Assembly: GCF_031583145.1 (NCBI RefSeq)
Contig: NZ_CP134050.1
Coordinates: forward strand, 3,919,501 to 3,983,500
Direction of reading: 5' to 3'
Length of the DNA stretch: 64,000 nt
DNA from: Brevibacillus brevis
Lineage (GTDB): Bacteria > Bacillota > Bacilli > Brevibacillales > Brevibacillaceae
The notes under the pieces were generated by a model. That model was not told the origin of the DNA. It saw only the letters and a list, made by a program, of their open reading frames with translations, and did no database searches. Numbering within the stretch: position 1 is the first letter of the stretch; the number at the start of each line of letters is the position of its first letter. A program made the position numbers and the translations under genes. Below are positions 50,892 to 60,582 of the stretch, in pieces.

Positions 50892-50916
50892 AGGGTTATT
50901 TAAGGGTATTGACCCT
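50892..50916. promoter_or_regulatory. candidate operator for the argH operon
   Basis: Half-sites AGGGT at 50892 and 50903 are 11 bases apart, and an inverted ACCCT at 50912 makes the palindrome AGGGTATTGACCCT. It lies about 60-85 bases upstream of the argH start, next to a possible -10 element. Confidence 0.4.
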
Positions 50917-51116
50917 ATAAAACATCATACTCACTCGCTATCAACATTTCAATCATTTTCTATTTTCAGACTGATTAAAAAATATGCAGGAAAATGTGCA
51001 TGAACGCCTAACAAACCAGCATTCTCTCCACATGATGTTCCACGGATTTTCATGATCAGAATTTTTTTCGGGTTTATTTTTATGCAATAAAATGAAAAAC
51101 AACCGCATAAACGGCC

Positions 51117-51153
51117 ATAAAAAAAACTCGCACCCTTCCATCGGGCACAAGTT
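51117..51153. terminator. terminator of the APC permease gene
   Basis: AACTCGCACCC (51125-51135) pairs with GGGCACAAGTT (51143-51153) using some G-T pairs. T runs follow on both strands; on the minus strand it directly follows the permease stop. Confidence 0.78.
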
Positions 51154-51172
51154 TTTTCGTCCGGTTTCACCG

Positions 51173-52450
51173 TCAGCCTTTCGATCGTTTCCTCTGCTTG
51201 CTCCATTCCCAGACGCGCAGGAACAACAGAATCGCCACCGGATACAGGCCGGACCAACCGAGAAACGGATACAGTCCCAACGAGACGACCAGCGATATCC
51301 AGGCGCACAGTTTGCCCAGGCGCGAATCCCTCAGCAAGCGAACTGCGGCACAGCAACCGCCGATGTACGTGGCAAAAAAAGTGGCATTCGGCAGTTGGAT
51401 CAGCTGGGAGAACGAGATCATCCCACTGGCGAGCACGTAAAACACGATGGCAAAAGCTAGTGCGATAAAGGCGAGTCCCCCAACGGGTGTCCGGTACTTC
51501 GGATGCAGGATCCCGAACCATTTCGGTGCGATCCCTTCCTGGGCCAAAGCGTAGGCGATTCGGGAAGCGGCGCTGACGTAGGCGTTGGCCGAAGCGATAC
51601 AGATGAAGAGGGCTGTCACTGCCACGATCCAGCCGCCGACCGGCCCTAGGGACAGCCCTACCATGACGCTCAGAGACGCTGCCGACAACTGATTGCCGTA
51701 GCTGTGCGTCCCGACGGTCAGAAAGGCTACGCCGAAGTAGAGCAGCGCTACCGCCCCGGCGCTCCACAAAACTCCCCGGATCGCGTTTTTCTGCGGATCG
51801 ACGAATTCCTGCGACAAATGCGTGACCGCCTCCCAGCCGATGAAGCACCAGAACAGCAGCGCAGCCGACTGCATCACGCTGTACCAGCCGTGTGGCAAAA
51901 ACGGGGTGAGGTGCACCGGGTCGTAATGCGGGATAGCTGTGCAGATCGCGAGCAACAGAATGGCGATGATGAGGGATACGACGATCGTCTGCACTTTGCC
52001 TGCCAGCTGCAAGCCGAACACATTCATCCCCAGCACGACGAAAAAGATCAGAGCCGCCACCGCGTAGGTCTGGACGTCTCCCCAATTCAACAGAATCGCC
52101 ACATACTTGGCGCCGGTCACGGCCAGGATCGGACCCCCGATCGGTACCGCCAACAGAAAAAACCAGCCGACCGCGTTTCCGAAGCGATCCCCGAACGCAA
52201 GCCGCACGAAATGGGAAACGCCGCCCGAATGAGGATGCCTTGCAGATAAAAGCCCCATCGTGATGGCCATCGGGACGACCAGCACGGACATGACCGCCCA
52301 CGCCACGATCGAGGCAGGTCCTGCCATTTCCGCAGCCAGACCGGGGATGAGCAGAATTCCGGAGCCCACTACCGCTCCGATGTAGAGCGCGACGATTTGC
52401 GGCAAAGACAGCGTCTCTTGAAAAACCGAATGGACAGATGCTTGTTTCAT
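51173..52450 (-). CDS. APC family amino acid permease (YjeH-like)
   Basis: This 425-residue membrane protein has about twelve helices of the APC superfamily. The helix 1 motif GAVVGSGILLIPGLAA binds the amino acid, and WCFIGWEAVTHLSQEFVDPQKN is the conserved helix 6 region. It is closer to the YjeH exporter branch than to import permeases; direction is not certain. GAAAC and GGGGGAAACC precede the ATG. A terminator separates it from the downstream argH operon. Confidence 0.87.
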   Translation of the reverse strand: MKQASVHSVFQETLSLPQIVALYIGAVVGSGILLIPGLAAEMAGPASIVAWAVMSVLVVPMAITMGLLSARHPHSGGVSHFVRLAFGDRFGNAVGWFFLLAVPIGGPILAVTGAKYVAILLNWGDVQTYAVAALIFFVVLGMNVFGLQLAGKVQTIVVSLIIAILLLAICTAIPHYDPVHLTPFLPHGWYSVMQSAALLFWCFIGWEAVTHLSQEFVDPQKNAIRGVLWSAGAVALLYFGVAFLTVGTHSYGNQLSAASLSVMVGLSLGPVGGWIVAVTALFICIASANAYVSAASRIAYALAQEGIAPKWFGILHPKYRTPVGGLAFIALAFAIVFYVLASGMISFSQLIQLPNATFFATYIGGCCAAVRLLRDSRLGKLCAWISLVVSLGLYPFLGWSGLYPVAILLFLRVWEWSKQRKRSKG

Positions 52451-52550
52451 GGTTTCCCCCGCTTCTTTTCGAATCTCGAACGTCCCCTTTTGATGTGGGG
52501 CGGTTTTTCTTCATCATTTCTCCTATCTCTAATCATAGAAAAAAACTGCC

Positions 52551-52572
52551 CCTCTTGAAGGTGCAGTTTTTT
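52551..52572. terminator. terminator between the GH-like gene and the APC permease gene
   Basis: AAAAACTGC (52551-52559) and GCAGTTTTT (52563-52571) flank a very short loop if the whole is paired, and more plausibly pair as AACTGC/GCAGTT. A T run follows on both strands. It lies about 100 bases after the GH-like stop. Confidence 0.5.
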
Positions 52573-52671
52573 TGATTTCTACCGGGTCAATTTTCCGTGA
52601 AGACATCTGGAACCGCTCCAGCTTAAACGCCGTTGGACGTGCATCGTCCGCTTGTGTCTTTTTATCTGCCG

Positions 52672-53559
52672 CTACTCCTTCAATGCCTTCCAATGTTCAT
52701 ACGAGTGCACGGCAACTCCTCCGTAGGATGGATGATTCCCCACCAATGCCGGGAGCTTGGCCACCTCCTGGTTCAACTGCTGCAGGCCCTCCTCGTAGAA
52801 CGACACGAAGTCCCCTTCGCTGCTCTGCTTGGTTTCAACGCCGAGATAGATGGTTTTCCCAAGTCCGTCTCCCCAGCCCAGCTCTTCCGCAGCGAGTGAC
52901 GTGATGCTGTTCGGGCCCTCCGCCCGGTCTCGGTAGGACATGATTGCGACCTGGTCGTGCTTTCCGATGAGCCATTCGCCGAGTGCAGTACTCGGCGAGT
53001 CCGGCAGTGCCAGCTTATCCAGCCAAAAAGGAATGTCGCAGCCGATTTCCAGGCCCGGTTTTTGCCGCGCCAGGTCGGTGTAGGCCTCTACATTCTGCAT
53101 CCATTGCCGAATGACAGCCGGTTGATCGGCTTTCCATTCCGGCAGCAGGTATGGTTCGATATCGAGATGGATCCCGGTGAACTTTTCGTCCGAGGCCGCG
53201 AGCTGATTGTAGGCATGGACCCAATTTACCAGGGCCAAGACGTTCTGCCGCTTGTCCGCAAGCCCCCAAGCGGGACTGCCGCCAAGCGCATGGACGTCCA
53301 CGCCCCCCAGCCGGGCTTCCCGTATGAACGTCTGATAGGTTGACAGTGGTTGTTTCGTGTCGATCTGCAAATAGAGCAGGCTTACCCCCTGTTCCTTCAA
53401 AAAGGAGAGAATCTGTGCGGGCTCAGATGCGATGAGAGACGTGTTCCACAGCCACGTCGCCTTTCGCTTTTCTCCTTCAGGCGAGGAGAACCCGGTCAAT
53501 GCGACGAACATGAAGAACAGACACACGCACGCGATGATCATCCGTGATGCAGCTTTCAC
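52672..53559 (-). CDS. secreted protein with glycoside-hydrolase-like TIM barrel
   Basis: This protein of about 295 residues has an N-terminal hydrophobic segment (MIIACVCLFFMFVALTGF) acting as signal peptide or anchor, with no clear lipobox. The rest looks like a (beta/alpha)8 barrel: WLWNTSLI, VSLLYLQIDTKQP, GVDVHALGGSPAW, FTGIHLDIEPYLLPEW and VAIMSYRDRAEG follow at regular intervals. The DIEPY segment places a conserved acidic pair at a typical catalytic strand end. Start GTG 53559 has GGGGGAAG upstream. It may act on cell-wall or extracellular glycans; the substrate is unknown. Confidence 0.7.
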   Translation of the reverse strand: MKAASRMIIACVCLFFMFVALTGFSSPEGEKRKATWLWNTSLIASEPAQILSFLKEQGVSLLYLQIDTKQPLSTYQTFIREARLGGVDVHALGGSPAWGLADKRQNVLALVNWVHAYNQLAASDEKFTGIHLDIEPYLLPEWKADQPAVIRQWMQNVEAYTDLARQKPGLEIGCDIPFWLDKLALPDSPSTALGEWLIGKHDQVAIMSYRDRAEGPNSITSLAAEELGWGDGLGKTIYLGVETKQSSEGDFVSFYEEGLQQLNQEVAKLPALVGNHPSYGGVAVHSYEHWKALKE

Positions 53560-53698
53560 TTTGCTTCCCCCACAGCTGCCGGCCAAGGATACTCCGCCGC
53601 CGGCACCGATATTTTTTCCTTTTTGTCATATCGGTTTTTTTTCTCCCTTTCTGAAGGGCGGGATGGGAAACTTTGCAGGCATTTGCGACTTTTTTCTC

Positions 53699-55810
53699 TC
53701 AGATCGGCAAGGTGGTTGTCACTCGGGTCCCCCCGGTCTCCAGGTGTTCAAAGAAGCAGTGTCCCCCGAGCTCGGCCGCTCGTTCGCGAATGGACATAAG
53801 TCCGAGCCCTCCCTTTTCTGATGGCTTGGGCCGTGGGTGGATGCCAATGCCATTGTCCGTCACCTCCAGAACCAGCTGGCCGGAAGGGGAAATGTGGATT
53901 CGCACGGTGCAAGCGGTGGCATTTGCGTGGCGTACCACATTCACCAACAGCTCGGTGACGATGCGATAGGCTGCCACCTCGACAGCGGCAGGCAGGGGCG
54001 GAAGGCGATCCGGCGCTTGCAAGGCGATTCGCAGCCCTGCCTCCTCGCTTGCGGAGGGGAGATGGCGAGTGGACTTGTCGAGCACTGTGATCCGCTCGCG
54101 TACAGCCCCGATCAATCCCAATTCGTCCAAGGTAGGCGGGCGCAGATCGTGAACCAATGAACGAATCTCGTCGACAGTAGAACGGATGACGTTTCTCAGC
54201 TCGACCATCAACTCTTTGGCGGTCTCGGGGTTGTGCACGACGTGTTTTTCGGCGGCGGCGGCATTCAGCGCGAGCGCGGCCAAACGAGGTGCGAGGTCAT
54301 CATGCAGGTTGTGGCGAATGTGCCTGCGCTCTTCCTCGCGCGCCAACACGAGTTTTTCACGGGATTCCTGCAAGGCGTCCGCCAACAGCTTCATCCCGAT
54401 GGTCATATTCACGTTTTGGATGATCGGCCCCGATTGTGTGAGCAGAACATCGAGCAGCCTGTAGTCAGCTGCCGTGAACGGCTCGCCTGGCGAACGATTG
54501 GCCACGAGCAGCGTCCCCAGCTCCTCGCCCCGATGAATGATGGGAAACGACAGCATTTCTTCCGCGCGCTCCCCGGAGGAGGCCACCAGCGTGCTTTGGC
54601 CGTTGACGGAAATCGAGATGCCGGTATACGGCAGGCGGAGCGATTCCTTGATGGTCGTGACGACGACTTCCAGCATGGCTTCAGGGGAGAGCGGTTTGAC
54701 CAATTGGTTCCCGAGCTCCGCAAGTACAGCATACGGGTCATCGTGCCTCCCTTTCATTATGCGATTGACGAGCCGCTGCAGCCGTTCCTTCAACGGAGCG
54801 AACAGCACGGCGACCACGGACGTGGCAAGCAGGGAAATCACGACGTTGTCTTTTGTTTGGAACAAGCGGCTGAGGTACAGGACGGATAAAATATAGACCG
54901 CGACCACAAAAACGGACAGAGCGACATACACCAGCGTTCGTTTGACCAGCGGATCGATATCCCACAGGCGTAGCCGGACGATCGCGAACGTCAAGGTCAG
55001 CGGAATGATCAGGAGAAACAGCTCCAGGACCCCGTTCAGGTAAATATAGGCGACGGCGCCCCATTGAAACAGCGTGGGTTCAAACAAAAAACTGATGCCG
55101 ATGAAGCCGCCCAGCCCGCACGACATGCCGAATACGATCCATTTGGTCTGCTGACGCTGCAAAGGGAGCGACACTTTCCGGTACCGGTAAATCTGGGTAC
55201 CTACCAGCATGAGAACGATTGCGAGCAGCCAGACCCCCTTCGCGAGACTCGGCCATGATGTGAAAGTGAGGGCGGTATTCGGAAACAGGCCGCTATACAG
55301 GTACACCAGACAGATCAGGAGCAAGACTTTTGATGTCCAGGCTGGGACGAACTTCCCATCGGGAAAGAGGAGAAAGAATGTGAACAAGGTAATCCACCCG
55401 ATCATGCCCACGAGGTCGAACCACAGCCATAAGGCTGGAGTTGGCTCCGAGGCGGCCCAAACGAGCGAAGGGAATGTGGTTCCGAAAGACACCAGCATCA
55501 ATGAGGCGAGAAGGCCGAGCGGTTCGCGGAAACATTTCCACAAAATAATCAGGGCTGCGAGGTAAAACAATAGCGTGAAAGAGGCATCGATCACGGTGAA
55601 AACCAGGGCGTAGCTTTCGACAGTCAAGTGCTCCTGCTGCAGCACCGCGAGCGGCATTGGCGGAGCAGGCGCCACCTTGCAGGCGGACAAAATGCACGGG
55701 TCGACCAACCGTTCATAATAGCGGGGAATGCTGACGAGAAAACTGGAACCCACTGCAAGGTTGAATAGGATTACCATCATTTGAATCGGCAAAAGCCTGC
55801 GAACATTCAT
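53699..55810 (-). CDS. sensor histidine kinase (NarL/DesK-type, HisKA_3)
   Basis: This 703-residue sensor has an N-terminal half with about eight membrane helices (residues 10-400), then a GAF-like segment (LVKPLSPEAMLEVVVTTIKESLRLPYTG). The HisKA_3 dimer domain carries the phospho-acceptor in EERRHIRHNLHDDLAPRLAAL, and a HATPase_c domain follows with LLVNVVRHANATA, DNGIGIHP and GGLGLMSIRERAAELGG. ATG 55810 has AAAGGGG upstream; the frame runs to 55906 otherwise. The matching NarL-type regulator is encoded divergently at 56766. Signal unknown. Confidence 0.92.
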   Translation of the reverse strand: MNVRRLLPIQMMVILFNLAVGSSFLVSIPRYYERLVDPCILSACKVAPAPPMPLAVLQQEHLTVESYALVFTVIDASFTLLFYLAALIILWKCFREPLGLLASLMLVSFGTTFPSLVWAASEPTPALWLWFDLVGMIGWITLFTFFLLFPDGKFVPAWTSKVLLLICLVYLYSGLFPNTALTFTSWPSLAKGVWLLAIVLMLVGTQIYRYRKVSLPLQRQQTKWIVFGMSCGLGGFIGISFLFEPTLFQWGAVAYIYLNGVLELFLLIIPLTLTFAIVRLRLWDIDPLVKRTLVYVALSVFVVAVYILSVLYLSRLFQTKDNVVISLLATSVVAVLFAPLKERLQRLVNRIMKGRHDDPYAVLAELGNQLVKPLSPEAMLEVVVTTIKESLRLPYTGISISVNGQSTLVASSGERAEEMLSFPIIHRGEELGTLLVANRSPGEPFTAADYRLLDVLLTQSGPIIQNVNMTIGMKLLADALQESREKLVLAREEERRHIRHNLHDDLAPRLAALALNAAAAEKHVVHNPETAKELMVELRNVIRSTVDEIRSLVHDLRPPTLDELGLIGAVRERITVLDKSTRHLPSASEEAGLRIALQAPDRLPPLPAAVEVAAYRIVTELLVNVVRHANATACTVRIHISPSGQLVLEVTDNGIGIHPRPKPSEKGGLGLMSIRERAAELGGHCFFEHLETGGTRVTTTLPI

Positions 55811-55931
55811 CCGAAATATCCCCTTTGCGGTATGGCAATACGTGGATTCCATCATTATAGCAACGGCGAAAAAGCTTGAATACACCCCGTGAATACGTTC
55901 CCGCACGATTCCCGGAAGTGCGATTCACTCT

Positions 55932-56477
55932 TTACGATGCGGCTGTGATTTTGTTTGCAAATTTGCCGGTCCAGATGACATAGCCCATCCCGACATAAGA
56001 CAATCCCCAGAAAAAGGCAAACCATTCGTCCAGAACCAATGTGCACATCATGAGGACATGCAGGGCGACGATCCAACGCGGGTATACCCGCGCCCGAAAC
56101 GTCACGATCGCAAAGAGCAGCGTGCCAAGCATGGTTCCGACCATACTAATCAGGCGTGTAACCACGACAAAAACACCTGGATCTTCCGGTGCGAGACTGC
56201 CTAGCGCAAATACGCTCCATACCATGCTCGTGATGATTATATTGCCTATGATGATCAAGAGCGTCGCCCCAAAACCCACAATGCCTGTTTCCCGCGATTG
56301 CACCAGATACGTCCCGATCGTTCCCACGGACATCAATACGCAAGCGATAAAACCAAAGGTTAGCTCTTGCGGGCTGTCCGAGCCCCAGATCAAGGCGCAC
56401 GGGGTCATCCCCATCCGGGCGAGCCCTGCCAGCAAACAAATCATGCCTAACCATTTCACAACCGTTCTCCATTCCAT
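55932..56477 (-). CDS. six-helix membrane protein upstream of the histidine kinase
   Basis: This 181-residue membrane protein has about six hydrophobic segments (WLGMICLLAGLARMGM, LTFGFIACVLMSVGTIGTYLV, FGATLLIIIGNIIITSMVW and others) and no motif I recognise. GGAGGG precedes the ATG at 56477; the frame extends to 56792 over the divergent gene. It lies 121 bases before the histidine kinase in the same direction, so it may be co-transcribed and act as an accessory sensor or the protected target. Confidence 0.68.
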   Translation of the reverse strand: MEWRTVVKWLGMICLLAGLARMGMTPCALIWGSDSPQELTFGFIACVLMSVGTIGTYLVQSRETGIVGFGATLLIIIGNIIITSMVWSVFALGSLAPEDPGVFVVVTRLISMVGTMLGTLLFAIVTFRARVYPRWIVALHVLMMCTLVLDEWFAFFWGLSYVGMGYVIWTGKFANKITAAS

Positions 56478-56765
56478 AAAAAACCCTCCATCTGTACGAT
56501 TGATTTCTTTCTGAAGCAATCGTAGCAAGTGGAGTTTCCCGCCGTGCAGAGCAATGGCTGCCTTCTTTTCAGGGAAGCTGCTCGGGAACTTTCGGGAAGG
56601 TCCGATGTGGAGTGTTCGAAATTTTAGAAAGTTGCTATAATGGGTTACGCGATAAAAGGTGTTCCCGGTAGTCCTGCCAAAGTGACGTTGGCATTCGGAT
56701 CGTGCGGCAAGTCGCCGCCGTCCTTCCTTGCAGCATCGAGACGGAAAAGAAAGGAGTGATCCTCG

Positions 56766-57425
56766 TTGGACATTCTTGTCGCGGACGACCATCCCCTGTT
56801 TCGGGGTGGGGTCCGCAATCTTTTGCTTACCACGGAAGATCTGCGTGTAGTGGGTGAAGCGTCGACTGGCGAAGAAGCGATTGCTCTCGCTTCCAGTCTG
56901 CAGCCCGACCTGATTTTAATGGACATACGCATGCCTGGATGCAACGGCATTGAAGCGACCCGTCTGATCCTGGAAAAGCATCCGCACATGCAAATCCTCA
57001 TCCTCACCATGTTCAAGGACGACCAATCTGTTTTTACGGCCATGCGAGCAGGAGCACGCGGGTATGTTCTGAAGGATGCGGATGAAGCTGAGCTGATCCA
57101 ATCCATTCGCTTGGTAGGAAGCGGCGGGGCCGTCTTTGGCTCCAATATCGCTTCGCGGATGATTCATTATTTTTCAAATCCGACTCCCGTAGAGCCACTG
57201 CTGGATGCCAGCCTGTCCGAATTGACGAAGCGTGAACGGGAGATTCTCGAACGCATCGCGGAGGGGGACAGCAATGCCAAAATCGCATCCCGCCTTCAGT
57301 TGAGCACAAAGACTGTCGCCAACTACGTCTCGACCATTCTCAACAAGCTGCAGGTAGTTGACCGCAATGAAGCCGGACGTCTGGTGAAAAAGAGGCGGGA
57401 TGGGGATCCGCTCGATTTGACATGA
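56766..57425 (+). CDS. LuxR/NarL-type response regulator
   Basis: This 219-residue response regulator has an N-terminal receiver domain: DD at residues 7-8, the phospho-acceptor in LILMDIRMPG (about residue 54), T in LILTMF and K in GYVLKDA. The C-terminal LuxR helix-turn-helix is LTKREREILERIAEGDSNAKIASRLQLSTKTVANYVSTILNKL. The start is TTG 56766 with AAGGAG 10 bases upstream. It is the likely partner of the divergent sensor kinase, the promoters being in the 288 bases between this gene and the membrane-protein gene. Confidence 0.92.
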   Translation: MDILVADDHPLFRGGVRNLLLTTEDLRVVGEASTGEEAIALASSLQPDLILMDIRMPGCNGIEATRLILEKHPHMQILILTMFKDDQSVFTAMRAGARGYVLKDADEAELIQSIRLVGSGGAVFGSNIASRMIHYFSNPTPVEPLLDASLSELTKREREILERIAEGDSNAKIASRLQLSTKTVANYVSTILNKLQVVDRNEAGRLVKKRRDGDPLDLT

Positions 57426-57465
57426 GCAGCCAAATCCGTATCGAAGCCCGTATGGAAGAGAAACA

Positions 57466-57496
57466 GCCAGTCGCCCGTTGAATTCCGACGACTGGC
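57466..57496 (+). terminator. terminator of the response-regulator gene
   Basis: GCCAGTCG (57466-57473) pairs with CGACTGGC (57489-57496), followed by CTCTTT. Confidence 0.55.
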
Positions 57497-57563
57497 CTCT
57501 TTCGCTTGCAAGGTGTGGATCCCCGTCTGATGAACGGGAGACGGTCCCGAGAAAAACGCCGTC

Positions 57564-59039
57564 CTATGGCATGATCGGCACGATTTCGATCACGGAATCC
57601 GGAATGGCTACAAACAGACGAATGTCCTGCGTTGCTTTCTCTGTCTTAAACTTCACTTGATAGCCGTTCACCATCGAGTTGGTCAACTCTGTCTCATGCT
57701 CTACTTTTCCGTCCAAGGGGACCAGCTTATTGCCGTCCAGCAGGTAGACAAGCAATTCCGACGTCCGGACGGTTCCATTGCGGGCCCGAAGTGTCACTTC
57801 CTTCCCGTTTCGTTCCACTTTCACGGTCTTGTCATCGAACAGATCATAGCCGAGCTTGATATGCATGACATGCTTTTTCCCATTTGCCCCTTTCGCCGTA
57901 ACCGTGACAATATCCAGCGGGGAATACAGGTCGAAATTCTTTTGCAGGACGAAGCTTTTCTTGTCGTTGACCGGTACCGTTGAAGTCACGCCCGCATACG
58001 ACACATCGACCGATTTGATTTCGCTATCCAGCACAACGCCGTATAGATTCAGCCTCACCTGCGGGGTGGTCCCTTTCACGAAGGTGAGGTAACCGCCAGT
58101 CGAATCGACTTTAAGCAAATCGGCGTTTTTTTCATCGGTAACCGCCGTTTCCGCCGATGTCCGGGTTCTCTCCCCATTCACGCTTTCCATTACGTAATAG
58201 TTGCCGCCCTTGCTCGGCAATTTCGAAAAGACAATGCTCCCTTTGCTGTCCGCGGTCTTGGAGCCGTAATTGGAGAGGTAATTGTAGTTGCAATTCGCGC
58301 CGCCGTAGCAGACATTCTCTTGAAATAGCGTGATCGTTGCGCCTGGTGCTGCTCCTTGAACGGTGATGGTCCCCTGCCCGCCCGCAATCGTCAAATCCGT
58401 CACGGGAGCAGGAGCAGGAGTAGGTGCAGGAGTGGGTGCAGGTTTCGGATCAGGCGTTGTTTCGGCGCCGGCTGAGCCGTTCGTTCCCCCGCTTGCTGGA
58501 CCACTCATCGGCTCCCCGAACGTAATCGGCTGCGAAATGATCGTATCCTCGGGCGTCTCGATTTCCAGGACGTAATATTGTCCTTCCTTCATCGTCCCGT
58601 TGTCATTCGCAAACAAATCGAAGGAAACCGTCCCTTCAAACGTTCCGACTGGATCTTTCGGATTTGGACGGAATGCAGGCGTGATCACTTTCTCTCCCTG
58701 CACGATGCCCAATAGCCAGCCGACGCCCACACGGTTGGTCCTCCAGATTCCATGGTAGTTTTCTTTGCCGAATACATCGGTAGAACGCAGGACGATGGCA
58801 TTCACGACGGTTTTTTGCGAAAAGGCGATGCTCACTTGAAAATGCCCATCGCGCGTGCCATCCGGCTTGAATTCCGCGCTGCCCGTCTTGTCGAATTTCT
58901 TCTCCAGTAAGGCAAACTTCGTAATGCTAACACCTGCTGCCGATTGCGACTCTGCCGCAGCTGCAAACCCTCCAAATACGTGGATAAACATGGCGCACAG
59001 CCACACGCATGATGCTCTTTTTATCATGTTCCAGTTCAT
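57564..59039 (-). CDS. secreted modular protein with Pro-rich linker
   Basis: This protein of about 491 residues has a signal peptide (KRASCVWLCAMFIHVFGGFAAAAES, cleaved near AAA-ES). A first beta-rich domain follows (residues 30-170, KFDKTGSAEFKPDGTRDGHFQVSI). A linker of PAPTPAP repeats follows near residues 195-210, then further beta domains containing a small Cys pair (ENVCYGGANCNYNY). No catalytic motif, S-layer or sortase signal is seen. ATG 59039 is chosen with GGGAG 11 bases upstream; 59027 and 59066 are alternatives. A surface-associated or exported role is likely, the function unknown. Confidence 0.68.
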   Translation of the reverse strand: MNWNMIKRASCVWLCAMFIHVFGGFAAAAESQSAAGVSITKFALLEKKFDKTGSAEFKPDGTRDGHFQVSIAFSQKTVVNAIVLRSTDVFGKENYHGIWRTNRVGVGWLLGIVQGEKVITPAFRPNPKDPVGTFEGTVSFDLFANDNGTMKEGQYYVLEIETPEDTIISQPITFGEPMSGPASGGTNGSAGAETTPDPKPAPTPAPTPAPAPVTDLTIAGGQGTITVQGAAPGATITLFQENVCYGGANCNYNYLSNYGSKTADSKGSIVFSKLPSKGGNYYVMESVNGERTRTSAETAVTDEKNADLLKVDSTGGYLTFVKGTTPQVRLNLYGVVLDSEIKSVDVSYAGVTSTVPVNDKKSFVLQKNFDLYSPLDIVTVTAKGANGKKHVMHIKLGYDLFDDKTVKVERNGKEVTLRARNGTVRTSELLVYLLDGNKLVPLDGKVEHETELTNSMVNGYQVKFKTEKATQDIRLFVAIPDSVIEIVPIMP

Positions 59040-59201
59040 TTCTACACACACTCCCTGAGGAATCAATTTCGAATGGATTCACTATAACGGCGCGGGATTC
59101 CCAGGAACAAGGGAATCCCTTCCTTGCCGATTCGGGAAGTTTTCCAGGAGCGTTAGCCTTTGCAATAGAAGCCGACCATCTGATTGATCAAGGAAACAAA
59201 A

Positions 59202-59260
59202 AAGCCCCTTGTGAGCGTACAGAAACCCTATTCCTGATTCTGTCTGCTCACAAAGAGCTT
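59202..59260 (-). terminator. long hairpin with T run
   Basis: TTGTGAGC and GCTCACAA, extended by ACAGAA/TTCTGT and AAGC/GCTT, make a long stem; on the minus strand it is followed by CTTTTTTG. It is a second, downstream stop site after ppaC. Confidence 0.65.
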
Positions 59261-59347
59261 AGGCCAGGCGGCACACCAATGGTTGAAAAAGCCCCCCCCT
59301 TTGGAACGTCTTAAAACGGCGGACGTGGAAGCATATATTTTGCATGT

Positions 59348-59382
59348 AAAAAAGCCATCCGGATTACCAGATGGCTTTTTCT
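59348..59382. terminator. terminator downstream of ppaC
   Basis: AAAAAGCCATC and GATGGCTTTTT form an 11-bp stem with T runs on both strands, about 80 bases after the ppaC stop. Confidence 0.85.
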
Positions 59383-59463
59383 TACGTTGCTTTAAACATC
59401 GAACAACCTGTAACGCACTCTGAATTGGGGGGCCTGCCGTTTTACCGTTTGGACGGGCTTCCC

Positions 59464-60396
59464 TTACAGACTTGCGAACGTATCCGTCAGGACAGGGACA
59501 ATTTGTTTTTTGCGGGATACGACGCCTTTGAGGACGGCTTTGTTGTCCGCCAGCGTCACGTTGTACGCTTTCTCTACCGCATGGGCAGCTTTTCCGATCG
59601 CCACCGCAACTGAGTCGTTGTTCAGGATATCGGTCACGACGAAGACGAACAGATCCAGTCCTTTGTCCGATACGATCTTCGAGATGGCTGCTTCCAGTTC
59701 GACCTGGCGATTCAGCACGTCGTTCACGTCTACCGCATTCACCTGCGCGATTTCCACTTTGGCGCTCCCCATTTGGAATTCTTTCGCATCCAAAGACAGG
59801 AGCTCCGCGATGGTTTTCTCGCTCAAGTCCGCGCCAGCTTTCAGCATTTCCAGGCCGTACTGCTCCAGATTCACACCGGCGATCTCAGCCAGCTCGCGGG
59901 CAGCCGCTACGTCCTGCTCCGTGCAGGTAGGGGACTTCAACAGGAGTGTGTCGGAGATGATCGCCGACAGCATCAGCCCTGCGATGTCTTTCGGAATCTC
60001 CACGCCGTTTTCTTTGTACATTTTTTTCAGGATGGTCGTGGTGCAGCCGACTGGCTCCGCACGGAAGTACAGCGGATTGCTCGTTTCGAAGTTGGCGATG
60101 CGGTGGTGGTCGATGACTTCCACCACTTGCACTTGCTCGATGTCGTTCGCGCTTTGCTGGCGCTCGTTGTGGTCGACGAGGATGACTTCGTTTACTTCGT
60201 TTGCTACCGTCTCGACCTGGCGTGGCGCTGCTACCTTGAAGTAGTCCAGCACGAACTGTGTCTCGCTGCTCACTACTCCGAGGCGTACCGGCTCCACGTT
60301 CGCGCCCAGCTTCGTTTTCAGATCCGCGTAAACCAGGGCCGAGCAGATGGAATCCGTGTCAGGATTTTTATGACCGAAAATGAGCTTTTTTTCCAT
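59464..60396 (-). CDS. ppaC: manganese-dependent inorganic pyrophosphatase
   Basis: This 310-residue family II pyrophosphatase hydrolyses pyrophosphate to phosphate in the cytosol and is Mn-dependent. DHH-superfamily motifs are [14 protein letters not shown] (metal ligands), [25 protein letters not shown] (the DHH) and [10 protein letters not shown]. The C-terminal substrate domain carries [10 protein letters not shown] with the SRKKQ substrate motif. Length is normal, and it lacks CBS insertions. Confidence 0.96.
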   Translation of the reverse strand: MEKKLIFGHKNPDTDSICSALVYADLKTKLGANVEPVRLGVVSSETQFVLDYFKVAAPRQVETVANEVNEVILVDHNERQQSANDIEQVQVVEVIDHHRIANFETSNPLYFRAEPVGCTTTILKKMYKENGVEIPKDIAGLMLSAIISDTLLLKSPTCTEQDVAAARELAEIAGVNLEQYGLEMLKAGADLSEKTIAELLSLDAKEFQMGSAKVEIAQVNAVDVNDVLNRQVELEAAISKIVSDKGLDLFVFVVTDILNNDSVAVAIGKAAHAVEKAYNVTLADNKAVLKGVVSRKKQIVPVLTDTFASL

Positions 60397-60542
60397 GATC
60401 CATACTCCTTAGTCTTGTTTTGGCGAACAAATTATACCATAGGGCGGGCGATATTCCCAAGTAACATTATAGGTTCAAACGCCTTGATTGGAAATAAAGA
60501 ATAGCCTTTCGGGAAACAAATTATTTCGCCGGCGCGTGCATA

Positions 60543-60574
60543 TAAAAAAGGCCTCGGATTTCTCCGAAGGCCTC
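60543..60574 (-). terminator. terminator of the GNAT gene
   Basis: AGGCCTCGGA and TCCGAAGGCCT pair with one bulge; on the minus strand it is followed by TTTTTTAT, about 10 bases after the stop. Confidence 0.85.
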
Positions 60575-60582
60575 AGACAGCC

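Larger units (their letters stand above)
50831..51172. other. control region between argH and the upstream permease
   Basis: No gene is seen. The interval holds a palindrome AGGGT-ATTG-ACCCT (50903-50916) with another AGGGT at 50892. A minus-strand TATATT lies just downstream, within 50886-50895, and the permease terminator is at 51117-51153. A/T-rich segments near 50988 and 51085 resemble arginine boxes only loosely. Confidence 0.5.
59040..59463. other. intergenic region with two terminators
   Basis: The interval contains the upstream region of the secreted-protein gene and the two hairpins listed at 59202-59260 and 59348-59382. I see no gene. Confidence 0.6.

Noticed and set aside
51083-51115. 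Possible arginine box upstream of argH
   Set aside because: The A/T-rich match to the ArgR/AhrC consensus is loose, and it lies more than 250 bases from argH.
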